Shown: positions 8,554 through 18,724 of the stretch, in pieces
Layout of the letters: each line of letters opens with the position of its first letter
Position numbering within the stretch: the first letter of the stretch is position 1
Origin: Streptomyces fuscigenes
GTDB lineage: Bacteria; Actinomycetota; Actinomycetes; Streptomycetales; Streptomycetaceae
Direction: 5' to 3'
Assembly (NCBI RefSeq): GCF_021556455.1
Contig: NZ_JAKGCV010000017.1
Coordinates: 1-33,766, forward strand
DNA length: 33,766 bases
The notes under the pieces: generated by a model
Databases searched by the model: none
What the model saw: the letters and a program-made list of their open reading frames with translations, nothing else
Told to the model about the DNA's origin: nothing
Made by a program: the position numbers and the translations under genes

Positions 8554-8623
8554 CTCGGGGTGATTATCACTCGGCGTGGCGAGTGCGGCGATCGTTGACG
8601 CACCCCGAGTGACTGCCTACCTT
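8554..8623 (+). promoter_or_regulatory. Promoter and candidate operator of the second MerR gene
   Basis: TTGACG at 8595-8600, a 17-nt spacer and TACCTT at 8618-8623 form a near-consensus housekeeping promoter with a start near 8630. The spacer begins with CACCCCGAG (8601-8609), the exact inverted repeat of CTCGGGGTG at 8554-8562. Between these is a smaller dyad, CACTCG/CGAGTG (8568-8573 and 8580-8585). A regulator binding the spacer is typical of MerR proteins, so autoregulation is plausible. Confidence 0.65.
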
Positions 8624-8653
8624 CGTGAAGGCAGGTCAAGGACGGAGGTCGGC

Positions 8654-9220
8654 GTGAGCAGCAGCGGCGACGGTACGACGGCGAGTGCGTACCGGCTTCA
8701 CGGCAGTACGGTCGACCCCGGGTGCGAGGGTGTCGGATACAGGGGCCCCACGGCCTGCGCGGCGGCGGGCATCACGTACCGCCAACTGGACTACTGGGCC
8801 CGTACCGGACTCGTCGAGCCGAGCGTGCGGCCGGCGTACGGCTCCGGCACCCAGCGGCTCTACAGCTTCCGCGACGTCGTGGTCCTCAAGATCGTCAAGC
8901 GTTTCCTGGACACCGGTGTGGCCCTGCAGAACATCCGGGCCGCCGTCCAGCACCTGCGGGACCGCGGCTTCCAGGACCTCGACCGCATGACGCTGATGTG
9001 CGACGGCGCGACGGTCCACGAGTGCACGTCGCCCGACGAGGTCGTCTCGCTCCTCCAGTGCGGGCAGGGTGTCTTCGGCATCGCCGTGGGCGTGGTGTGG
9101 CGGGACGTCGAGGCGGCGCTGTCGCAGCTGCACGGCGAGCGTGTCGACACCGGCGAGACCCTGATCGGCAACAACCCCACGGACGAGCTCGCGCGCCGGC
9201 GCCGCGACCGGGCCGTCTGA
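8654..9220 (+). CDS. MerR family transcriptional regulator (Rv1830-like)
   Basis: 188 aa. After a ~25-residue polar N-terminus comes GYRGPTACAAAGITYRQLDYW, a MerR-type HTH with the second recognition block GSGTQRLYSFRDVVVLKIVKR. A C-terminal region (about 110-175) contains MTLMCDGATVHECTSPDEVVSLL. The GTG at 8654 was chosen for GGAGG at 8644-8648 and because the promoter at 8595-8623 lies just upstream. It is the only gene before dinB and has its own promoter. The position after the bifunctional-nuclease gene matches Rv1830 in mycobacteria. Targets are unknown. Confidence 0.86.
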   Translation: MSSSGDGTTASAYRLHGSTVDPGCEGVGYRGPTACAAAGITYRQLDYWARTGLVEPSVRPAYGSGTQRLYSFRDVVVLKIVKRFLDTGVALQNIRAAVQHLRDRGFQDLDRMTLMCDGATVHECTSPDEVVSLLQCGQGVFGIAVGVVWRDVEAALSQLHGERVDTGETLIGNNPTDELARRRRDRAV

Positions 9221-9426
9221 CCCGCTCCCGCCGCGCCCGTGGCGCCGGCGGGCCAGGCGGAGGCACCGGTCCGGGAGACGGCCGGTGCGAAGCTCCCGAG
9301 AGGCCGCTGCGGGCGCCGCCGCGGGGTGGACGGCCCGCCGCGCCGGGACCGGCGGGGCGAGCCGGGAAGCGGCCGCACACGGCCCGCGAGGGGCCGTTGT
9401 CAGTGGTCTGCGGCAGCATCGACGTC

Positions 9427-10812
9427 ATGAGACGCGCGCCGACCATCCTCCACCTGGACATGGACGCGTTCTACGCCTCGGTGGAGCAGGCGTCCAAGCC
9501 GAGCCTGCGCGGCAAGCCCGTGGTGGTGGGCGGGCTGGGCCCGCGCGGTGTCGTCGCGACGGCGTCGTACGAGGCCCGGCGCTTCGGCGTCCACTCGGCG
9601 ATGCCCATGGCGCAGGCCCGGCGGCTCGCCCCGAACGCGGCGTACCTGGTGCCGCGCTTCTCCCTGTACCGATCCATCAGCGGGCAGGTGATGGAGCTTC
9701 TGGCCCGGCTGTCGCCGCTGGTCGAGCCGCTCAGCCTGGACGAGGCGTTCGTGGACCTGGAGGCGGGCGGCACCGCCCACGACAGCGCCACGGCACGTTC
9801 CACCGGCGAGCGGCTGCGGGCCGAGATCCGCGAGGTCACCGGGCTGAGCGGCTCGGTGGGCCTCGCCGGCTCCAAGATGCTCGCGAAGATCGGCTCGGAG
9901 GAGGCCAAGCCGGACGGGCTGGTGCTGATCGAGCCCGGCACGGAGCGCGAACTGCTGGGGCCCATGTCCGTGCGGACGCTTCCCGGTGTCGGTCCCGCGA
10001 CGGGCGACCACCTGAGGCGGGCGGGCATGACGACGGTGGCCCATCTCGCGGAGGCCGGGGAGGACGAGCTGGTGCGCCTCGTGGGCAGGGCGCACGGCCT
10101 GTCGCTGTACCGGATGGCGCTCGGGCGGGACGAGCGGCCCGTGGTCTCCGACCGGGACGCCAAGTCGGTGTCCGTCGAGGACACCTTCGACGTCGACCTG
10201 CACGACCGGGTTCGGGTGCGCGCCGAGGTGGACCGGCTGGCGGAGCGCTGCGTGCGCCGGCTCAGGGAGGCGGGCCGCTCGGGGCGCACGGTGGTGCTCA
10301 AGGTCCGCAGGTTCGACTTCTCGACGCTGACGCGCTCGGAGACGCTGCGGGGCCCCACGGACGACGTCTCGGTGGTGCGCGAGGCGGCCGGGCGGCTGCT
10401 GGAGGCGGTGGACACCACGGGCGGGGTCCGGCTGCTCGGCGTGGGTGTGACGGGCCTCGCCGACTTCACGCAGGAGGACCTGTTCGCCCAGTCGGGGACC
10501 GGCGCCGAGCACGCGCAGCCGCTGCCGGACGAGCCCGCGGCCGCCCAGGAGCCCGCCCCGGCCGCGGCCCCCGGCGACGAGCCCTCGACGGCCCGCACCG
10601 AGCGGCGGTTCGCCGCCGGTCTCGACGTACGGCACGCCGTGCACGGCCCGGGCTGGGTGCAGGGCAGCGGGGCCCGGCGCGTGACGGTGCGCTTCGAGCG
10701 GCCCGGCTCCGCGGTGGGAAGGGTCCGCACGTTCTGGATCGACGATCCGGAGCTGGAGCCCTCCGACCCGCTGCCGCTGGTGGAGCGCGACACGGAGGAA
10801 CCCGGTGCCTAG
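9427..10812 (+). CDS. dinB: DNA polymerase IV (Y-family translesion polymerase)
   Basis: 461 aa. The palm/fingers motifs are intact: LDMDAFYASVE at 10-20 with metal ligand D11 and steric-gate aromatic Y16, and SLDEAFVD at 103-110 with D105 and E106. The little-finger domain runs to ~345. QEDLF at 349-353 fits a beta-clamp-binding motif. An Ala/Pro-rich linker then leads to a C-terminal extension (~395-461) with VHGPGWVQGSG and VTVRFE, a small beta-barrel-like segment absent from E. coli DinB. It copies damaged DNA and extends mismatched ends at low fidelity. The ATG at 9427 has no ribosome-binding site, but CAGCAT at 9414-9419 lies 7 nt upstream, suggesting a leaderless message. No LexA-type palindrome was seen upstream, so SOS control is not supported here. 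Confidence 0.93.
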   Translation: MRRAPTILHLDMDAFYASVEQASKPSLRGKPVVVGGLGPRGVVATASYEARRFGVHSAMPMAQARRLAPNAAYLVPRFSLYRSISGQVMELLARLSPLVEPLSLDEAFVDLEAGGTAHDSATARSTGERLRAEIREVTGLSGSVGLAGSKMLAKIGSEEAKPDGLVLIEPGTERELLGPMSVRTLPGVGPATGDHLRRAGMTTVAHLAEAGEDELVRLVGRAHGLSLYRMALGRDERPVVSDRDAKSVSVEDTFDVDLHDRVRVRAEVDRLAERCVRRLREAGRSGRTVVLKVRRFDFSTLTRSETLRGPTDDVSVVREAAGRLLEAVDTTGGVRLLGVGVTGLADFTQEDLFAQSGTGAEHAQPLPDEPAAAQEPAPAAAPGDEPSTARTERRFAAGLDVRHAVHGPGWVQGSGARRVTVRFERPGSAVGRVRTFWIDDPELEPSDPLPLVERDTEEPGA

Positions 10813-10907
10813 CGGCGCGGGAGCGGTATGTGCGGAAAGCCGTCGGCCCTGGAGGCCGCGGGCGCGACGGCCCGCGCGCGCGGAAAGCCGCAGGTCCCGG
10901 AAGCCGC

Positions 10908-10938
10908 GGGGACCCGGCATGCGCGAGCCGGGGTCCCC
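10908..10938. terminator. Hairpin between convergent dinB and PRC-barrel genes
   Basis: GGGGACCCGGC (10908-10918) pairs with GCCGGGGTCCCC (10927-10938) with one bulged base and an 8-nt loop. It could serve both converging genes. Confidence 0.5.
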
Positions 10939-10988
10939 GGGCCCGGCGGGGTGCGGCTCACGACAGGAGGCCGTCGGAGGGGGTTCTC

Positions 10989-11053
10989 CGGCCGGGCGGC
11001 CGGTCAGTCGTCCTGGTCGGACCTTCGGCCGGGCGGCCGGTCAGTCGTCCTGG
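10989..11053. repeat. 28-bp direct repeat, 37-bp period, at the 3' end of the PRC-barrel gene
   Basis: The same 28 bases occur at 10989-11016 and 11026-11053. The second copy contains the last codons (Gln-Asp-Asp) and stop of the minus-strand PRC-barrel gene; the first copy lies just beyond the stop. The sequence after each copy is also similar (both end in GACCTT), pointing to a recent tandem duplication of the gene's tail. Confidence 0.8.
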
Positions 11054-11439
11054 CCCGCGACCTTGCCGAAGTCCCGCTCGCGGTCCCGCTCGGCGAGCGA
11101 GGCGGGCTGCTCGGGCTGCCCGGCGGGCGGCAGGTCCAGCCCGTAGTGCCGGTACAGCTGCACCTCCTGCTCGGGGGAGAGGTGGCGGCCGACCCCGAAA
11201 TCGGGGGCGCCCTTGATCAGGGACCGTTCGAAGGGGACCCGCAGGGTGTCCTCGACCAGCGAGCTCGGCTCCAGCGGCACGAACGCGTCCCTGCTGAACA
11301 GGCCGGTGCGCACGGCGGCCCACTCCGGCACGCCCGTCGCGTCGTCCAGGTACACCTCGTCGACCGTGCCTATCTTGTGTCCCGAGCGGTCGAACGCCTT
11401 GCGGCCGATCAGGCTTCGCGGATCGATGTCGGTCTCCAC
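11041..11439 (-). CDS. PRC-barrel domain protein
   Basis: 132 aa. The N-terminal ~80 residues form a PRC-barrel: [24 protein letters not shown], then [11 protein letters not shown] and FVPLEPSS. The C-terminal ~50 residues are charged ([14 protein letters not shown], then an Ala/Glu/Arg/Asp-rich tail). PRC-barrels are small beta-barrels found in photosynthetic reaction centre subunits, RimM and many actinobacterial stress-associated proteins; no specific function can be given. The GTG start at 11439 follows GGAGGG on the minus strand. It is divergent from gcvP and convergent with dinB, so it is probably a single-gene unit. Its 3' end has been tandemly duplicated (see repeat). Confidence 0.83.
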   Translation of the reverse strand: METDIDPRSLIGRKAFDRSGHKIGTVDEVYLDDATGVPEWAAVRTGLFSRDAFVPLEPSSLVEDTLRVPFERSLIKGAPDFGVGRHLSPEQEVQLYRHYGLDLPPAGQPEQPASLAERDRERDFGKVAGQDD

Positions 11440-11583
11440 GGTCCCTCCAGTTGCTCGCGACCACTGCTAGCTCCTACGAAAGGCCACTTCGCGGGGCACG
11501 GCCACTCGGCGACCTGCGGCGGAGGCGTCCGGGTGCCCCGCACGGGACGATCGGCCGGAACGTGGCGTTCAGGGGTCCGCTGG

Positions 11584-11589
11584 TAGGCT
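11584..11589 (+). promoter_or_regulatory. Candidate -10 element of the gcvP transcript
   Basis: TAGGCT at 11584-11589 would start transcription near 11596, about 15 nt before the first glycine aptamer, which is where a riboswitch transcript should begin. No strong -35 is visible. Confidence 0.45.
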
Positions 11590-11607
11590 GGCAGCGGCTA
11601 CTGACCC

Positions 11608-11816
11608 CGCGCGGGAGAGTCCTCCGGCAGCCGCCGGAGGCGCCGAAGGAGCAAATCCTCCCCGGAATCTCTCAGGCCCCCGTACCGCGCGGACGAGGTC
11701 ACTCTGGAAAGCAGGACGGACGTCGACGGCATCCGCCCTCACCGACGGTGAAAACCGGGCAGCGGCGCGCGCCGCGATCCGGTGAAGCTCTCAGGTCGTA
11801 TGACAGAGGGGGAGGC
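11608..11816 (+). ncRNA. Tandem glycine riboswitch
   Basis: Two consecutive gcvT-type glycine aptamers lie in the 5' leader of gcvP. Aptamer 1 (about 11608-11712) has gcgggagag, gccgaaggagcaaatcctcc, ggaatctctcaggc and ggtcactctggaaagc. Aptamer 2 (about 11713-11816) has caccgacggtgaaaa, ccggtgaagctctcaggt and tatgacagaggggga. The paired layout and conserved core are characteristic. Glycine binding is expected to turn on expression of the downstream glycine-cleavage gene. Aptamer boundaries are approximate. Confidence 0.93.
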
Positions 11817-11879
11817 CGTCCGGGCACCACTGCCGAGTGGCGCCCCACGCAGGTCGCGTCGACCAGGAGGCCTCCGCAC

Positions 11880-14765
<2,886 letters not shown>

Positions 14766-14775
14766 GCCGGGAGCC

Positions 14776-14936
14776 CGGCCCGGGTCGCGTTCCCGGGCCG
14801 AGCCGGGGCGGCGCGGCGGACGACTGACGTCGCCCGCCCCGCCGCTTTCACCCGAACGGGTGGGGAGGGGGAGGGGGCCGGACCCCCGTGGACAGCCCGC
14901 AGGGCCGGTTCGGAGCGTGTGCTCCGGACCGGCCCT
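14776..14936. terminator. Two hairpins between gcvP and the DUF5999 gene
   Basis: A 9-bp hairpin (14776-14784 with 14792-14800) lies 11 nt after the gcvP stop. A 16-bp hairpin with a 4-nt loop and one G-T pair (14901-14916 with 14921-14936) lies nearer the convergent DUF5999 gene. Together they isolate the two transcripts. Confidence 0.75.
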
Positions 14937-14963
14937 CGCGTGTGCCCGGCGCCTTGGGCGCCG

Positions 14964-15170
14964 TCAGGCCGCCGCCGCCACCCGGCCGGTGCGCTGCGGC
15001 CGGTGCGGCGCGATGATCTGCCCGTCGGGCAGCAGCTCACCGGTGTCCTCGAACTGGACGACGCCGTTGCACAGCAGGGTCCAGCCCTGCTCGGGGTGGC
15101 TGGCCACCGCGCGGGCGGCCTCGCGGTCGGCGGAGTCGGCTGTCGGACAGGCTGGCTGGTGTTGACACAT
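14964..15170 (-). CDS. DUF5999 family small protein
   Basis: 68 aa, beginning MCQHQPACPTADSADREAAR and containing HPEQGWTLLCNGVVQFEDTGELLPDG. This matches a small Streptomyces family annotated DUF5999, of unknown function. Two N-terminal cysteines (C2, C8) and C34 could bind metal, which is speculative. The ATG at 15170 has only a weak purine-rich stretch upstream. It is a single gene on the minus strand, convergent with gcvP. Confidence 0.8.
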   Translation of the reverse strand: MCQHQPACPTADSADREAARAVASHPEQGWTLLCNGVVQFEDTGELLPDGQIIAPHRPQRTGRVAAAA

Positions 15171-15533
15171 GGGCGGGTTCTTTCGCTGCGGGACGGAGAC
15201 TTCTGCTCCGGGTCTTCGTCGTGGAGGTCTGCGGTTTCTTCGTGCGTGGCCGATCGGTGCGCCGAGGCCGCGGGCCGTCGCGTGCCGAGCACGGCGGGGA
15301 CCGACGGCGGCCCCGTCCTCGTCGTCCGGACCCAGTGTCGTCCCGCGCGCGATGATCCTCGGGGATTTCGCGGCAGCACGTCGTCCTCGGCCCGGACGCC
15401 GTCACCCGGTCGGCCGGTTCCGCTCAACTTAGCGGTCATCGACGACCGTTGGCGAACCGTCACCGAAACGTCCGGAGAACCGCCGGCGCGCCGTGCCGGG
15501 AGCGCCCCCGCGGCGGGCGGGCCCACGCGCGCG
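15171..15533. other. Gene-free stretch upstream of the DUF5999 gene
   Basis: No supportable gene in these ~360 bases; the frames that cross it lack family features. On the minus strand TAAGTT (plus-strand 15427-15432), inside a small dyad CCGCT/AGCGG (15420-15435), is a weak candidate -10 that would give the DUF5999 message a leader of about 250 nt. Confidence 0.3.
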
Positions 15534-15567
15534 AAGCGCCCCGCGGCCGGAAGGCCTCGGGGCGCTT
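15534..15567 (-). terminator. Hairpin terminator after the 204-aa unknown gene
   Basis: AAGCGCCCC (15534-15542) pairs with GGGGCGCTT (15559-15567), with an inner GGCC/GGCC stem (15545-15548 with 15553-15556). It lies 20 nt beyond the stop of the minus-strand gene. Confidence 0.65.
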
Positions 15568-15587
15568 GCGGGCCGCTGCGCCGCAGG

Positions 15588-16202
15588 TCAGACGGGAGTT
15601 CGCACCAGGTCTCCCGGCGTGAGCCGCATGCGGATCACCGGCAGCAGCTCCGCCGCGCGATGGGGCCGGTGCGCTGCGAAACCGGGGGGCGCGGGAGCGA
15701 GCGGCACCAGCAGGTCGGCCGGTGCCACCGCGCCGGTGGCCGGGTCGGCCTCCGTGTCGGCGTGCAGCCACAGCGTGAGCATGTACAGCCCCGGCACGGA
15801 CAGCAGCCGCGGCTGGTACGCGGTGTGCAGCACCTCGGCCTGCCGCAGGGCGCGTTCCGTCGCCGTCACGTACGGCCCCTCGAAGAAGCGGGAGAACGCC
15901 CAGCCGTCGGCCGTGAGCATCGTGTCGGCGGCGGCCACCAGACGGTCGCCGGCGCGGATCGTGAACCGCCAGCCCGTCAGCCGGGTGTGCGGCGCGGCCC
16001 CCGCGCCGTCGAGCAGCGCGGGAGCGGCGAGCACCTCGGGCGCGTCGAGCACGTGGAGCGGAAGGGGGAGTTCGGGGCTCAGCGGCCCGCCCGCGGCTCT
16101 CAGGGCCGGGGTCGGTGCCTCGCGGACGGCGGTGGGGGAGCCGAGAGCGGTGAGAACGCTGCGCAGGGCGGGTGCGGGTACTGGAGGGACATGCAGCGGC
16201 AT
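15588..16202 (-). CDS. Protein of unknown function (204 aa)
   Basis: I do not recognise a family. The protein has a Pro/Ala-rich first ~60 residues, then a compact region with TGWRFTIRAGDRLVAAADTML, WAFSRFFEGPYV and LLSVPGLYMLTLWLH, and no signal peptide, clear membrane helix or catalytic motif. The pattern of hydrophobic strands suggests a soluble alpha/beta or beta fold. Coding status is supported by strong third-position GC bias, a GAGAGG ribosome-binding site before the ATG at 16202, and a hairpin after the stop. It is alone on its strand, between two gene-free stretches. Confidence 0.65.
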   Translation of the reverse strand: MPLHVPPVPAPALRSVLTALGSPTAVREAPTPALRAAGGPLSPELPLPLHVLDAPEVLAAPALLDGAGAAPHTRLTGWRFTIRAGDRLVAAADTMLTADGWAFSRFFEGPYVTATERALRQAEVLHTAYQPRLLSVPGLYMLTLWLHADTEADPATGAVAPADLLVPLAPAPPGFAAHRPHRAAELLPVIRMRLTPGDLVRTPV

Positions 16203-16913
16203 GGTGGATTGCCTCTCGCTCAGGAGACAGGGTGCAGCGCGGGTGCGGGTGCGGGTGCGGAGGGAGGTGCGGACGACTCTGTCGGCGTGCGGGCCCGGAT
16301 CGCGCTCCGGGGCCTTGGGCCTTGCGCCCGCTTTCCACCTCGTCCGCGAAGTTTATACGACGCGTGTTCACACGATGTTTCTTCTAGCTGTCGTGCGCAT
16401 TGCGGGCCAGCCACTATTCGGTCGTATTTCCGTGCCGATTAGCTGGCGGAATTGTGAACGCACGGCAGCCGGCCTGCGGTGATCTCGCCGCTCCGGACGG
16501 CCGAAAATCGCGCCGTATTCCCGCGACCGCCGGCGGGACTGCCGCGCTGCCGTGCCGGGGGCACCTGCCACGGGCACATGCGGCCGGTCCGGCCGCGCTC
16601 GTCTCCCGTGCTCGGCCCCGCGTAAGGCGCCATGGATCCACCGCTGCATGCCTATGCTACTGAACCCAAGCGTATGCCGGAAGAGCGCCTTCCGTGGATG
16701 CCCGGTGAAAGTGGCCGCACGGCGTGACGCGAGAACCTGTCGAGGAAATGTGCGTCCCGTATGTGAGCCGCGCATGTGCCCTTCGGTCGCGCCCGGAAAC
16801 AGTCTAGCGGTCGAGGGACCCCGAGGAGGGACGTTAGGGATCAGCGGGCGCGGGCATTATCGACCGAGACGCGCGCACGGTGGCGGGACGTCGATGCCGA
16901 GGAGGACACGTCG
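16203..16913. promoter_or_regulatory. 711-nt gene-free divergent region, partly lower GC
   Basis: No gene is supported here. Bases 16340-16460 are clearly richer in A and T than the surroundings. On the minus strand TATAAA (plus-strand 16352-16357) is a candidate -10 for the 204-aa gene, about 145 nt upstream of it. A small hairpin CGGAAG/CTTCCG lies at 16678-16694. Its length is unusual for a simple divergent promoter region. Confidence 0.4.
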
Positions 16914-18446
16914 ATGGGTGAGAAGGTCGACGCGGGGGGCTTTGACCTGGCCGGCCGCGAGCAGTACCGCAAGAGGCTGCGGCAGTGCCTGTCGGTACTC
17001 GGAAAGCTCCTCGCGGAGAAACGCTTCGACCGGCCCAGGAATCTCATGGGCCTGGAGATCGAACTCAATCTCGCGGGCAGTGACGGCCTGCCCCGGATGA
17101 TGAACCACGAGGTGCTCAGCCGTATCGCGAGCCATGATTTCCAGACCGAGCTGGGCATGTTCAACCTCGAGGTCAATATCGCGCCGCACCGCCTCGACGG
17201 ACGTGTTCTCGATCAACTCGCCGAGGAACTCCGCGCGGGCCTCGGATATGCGCATCGCAAAGCCGAGGAGGTGGACGCCGGGATCGTCATGGTCGGAATT
17301 CTCCCGACGCTCGCCCACCGCGACGTCGGGACGGGAAGCCTGTCCAACGTCGACCGCTACACGCTGCTCAACGACCGGATGCGGGACGCGCGCGGCGAGG
17401 ACTTCGTTCTCGACATCGAGGGCGCGGAACGGCTCGTGGCGACCTCGCCCTCGATCACGCCCGAGGCCGCGTGCACCTCGGTGCAGCTGCACCTGCAGGT
17501 GACCCAGGAGCGCTTCGCCGACGTGTGGAACGCCGCGCAGGCCGTGGCGGGCGTGCAGGTGGCGCTCGGGGCCAACGCCCCGTTCCTGTTCGGCAAGGAG
17601 CTGTGGCACGAGTCGAGGCCGCCGCTGTTCGAACAGGCCACGGACGTGCGGCCGCCCGAGCTCCAGGTCCAGGGCGTCCGCCCGCGCACCTGGTTCGGGG
17701 AGCGCTGGATCGACTCGCCCTACGACCTGTTCGCCGAGAACCTGCGCTACTTCCTGCCGCTTCTGCCGATCATGTCCGACGAGGACCCGCAGAAGGTGCT
17801 GGACGCCGGCGGTGTGCCCACCCTCCAGGAGCTGTCCCTGCACAACGGCACCATCTACCGGTGGAACCGCCCCGTCTACGAGGTCGCCGACGGCGTGCCC
17901 CACCTGCGGGTGGAGAACCGGGTGCTGCCGGCCGGGCCGACCGTCACCGACGTGATCGCCAACGCCGCCTTCTACTACGGGCTGGTCCGCGCCCTCGCGG
18001 AGGAGAGCCGCCCGGTGTGGCAGCGGATGCCGTTCTCGGTGGCCGCGGAGAACTTCGACACGGCCTGCCGCCAGGGCATCGGCGCCGAGCTGCGCTGGCC
18101 CCGGCACGGCCGTACCTCCGGGCTCGTCACCCGGCCCGCCGTGGACCTCGTGCGCGACGAGCTGCTGCCGCTCGCCGCGGCGGGCCTCGACGCGTGGAAC
18201 ATCGAGCCGGCCGACCGGGATCTGTACCTCGGCGTCATCGAGGAGCGCTGCAACCGCCGGATCAACGGCGCCTCGTGGCAGATCGGCACCTTCCACCGGG
18301 CCGTCGACGCGGGGCTCGGCCGGGAGGCGGCGCTCGCCGCGACCACCCGCAGGTACTGCGAGCTGATGCACCACGGCAGCCCGGTCCACACCTGGCCGGT
18401 GGGCTTCCCCGCGCCGGAGGAGTCGGGGCGGCTGCCCGCCGAGTAG
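16914..18446 (+). CDS. Glutamate-cysteine ligase family protein
   Basis: 510 aa. The sequence resembles the actinobacterial glutamate-cysteine ligase (GCS2-like) family: GLEIELNLAG near residue 44, ELGMFNLEVNIAPH near 80, then ACTSVQLHLQVT, GANAPFLFGKELW, RVENRVLPAGPTVTDVIANAAFYYGL and ERCNRRINGASWQ. The family joins the gamma-carboxyl of glutamate to an amine using ATP. Streptomycetes use mycothiol rather than glutathione, so the true amine may not be cysteine, and ergothioneine synthesis normally has its own EgtA. The ATG at 16914 has GGAGG at 16901-16905. No biosynthetic partner lies beside it, so the pathway is open. Confidence 0.8.
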   Translation: MGEKVDAGGFDLAGREQYRKRLRQCLSVLGKLLAEKRFDRPRNLMGLEIELNLAGSDGLPRMMNHEVLSRIASHDFQTELGMFNLEVNIAPHRLDGRVLDQLAEELRAGLGYAHRKAEEVDAGIVMVGILPTLAHRDVGTGSLSNVDRYTLLNDRMRDARGEDFVLDIEGAERLVATSPSITPEAACTSVQLHLQVTQERFADVWNAAQAVAGVQVALGANAPFLFGKELWHESRPPLFEQATDVRPPELQVQGVRPRTWFGERWIDSPYDLFAENLRYFLPLLPIMSDEDPQKVLDAGGVPTLQELSLHNGTIYRWNRPVYEVADGVPHLRVENRVLPAGPTVTDVIANAAFYYGLVRALAEESRPVWQRMPFSVAAENFDTACRQGIGAELRWPRHGRTSGLVTRPAVDLVRDELLPLAAAGLDAWNIEPADRDLYLGVIEERCNRRINGASWQIGTFHRAVDAGLGREAALAATTRRYCELMHHGSPVHTWPVGFPAPEESGRLPAE

Positions 18447-18531
18447 GCCCGCCGCGCGTCCGGGGGAGTGGCCCGGGCGGCGGAGGGCTCCGGCCCCGGA
18501 GGAGACATCAGGACAGGTACCGGGGCCGGCG

Positions 18532-18643
18532 GCGCACGGCGGCCGGCGCTCCGGCGCACGGCGGCCCGCGGCTCGGGGCGGTCGCGGCCCGCGGCCCCGC
18601 GCACGGCGGGGCGCGGTCCGGGGCGGTCGCGGCCGGGTCGCGG
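18532..18643. repeat. GC-rich imperfect tandem repeats
   Basis: A ~45-bp unit starting gcgcacggcgg occurs at 18554-18598 and 18599-18643, with a shorter copy of its start at 18532. Both long copies share cggggcggtcgcggcc. The stretch lies between two genes and has no supported coding role. Confidence 0.65.
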
Positions 18644-18724
18644 AGCGGCTCGCACAGGCCACGGGCGTAACTTGTGCACGTCGGCCGTGCGCGCCGACCG
18701 CGACGCGTAGCCGTGGAGGCCGGT

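Noticed and set aside
9221..9426. LexA/SOS box upstream of dinB
   Set aside because: No palindrome of the GAAC-N4-GTTC type was found between the MerR gene and dinB.
18532..18643. Possible CRISPR array
   Set aside because: There are only two or three diverged units, no unique spacers of regular length and no cas genes. No CRISPR array was seen anywhere in the window.
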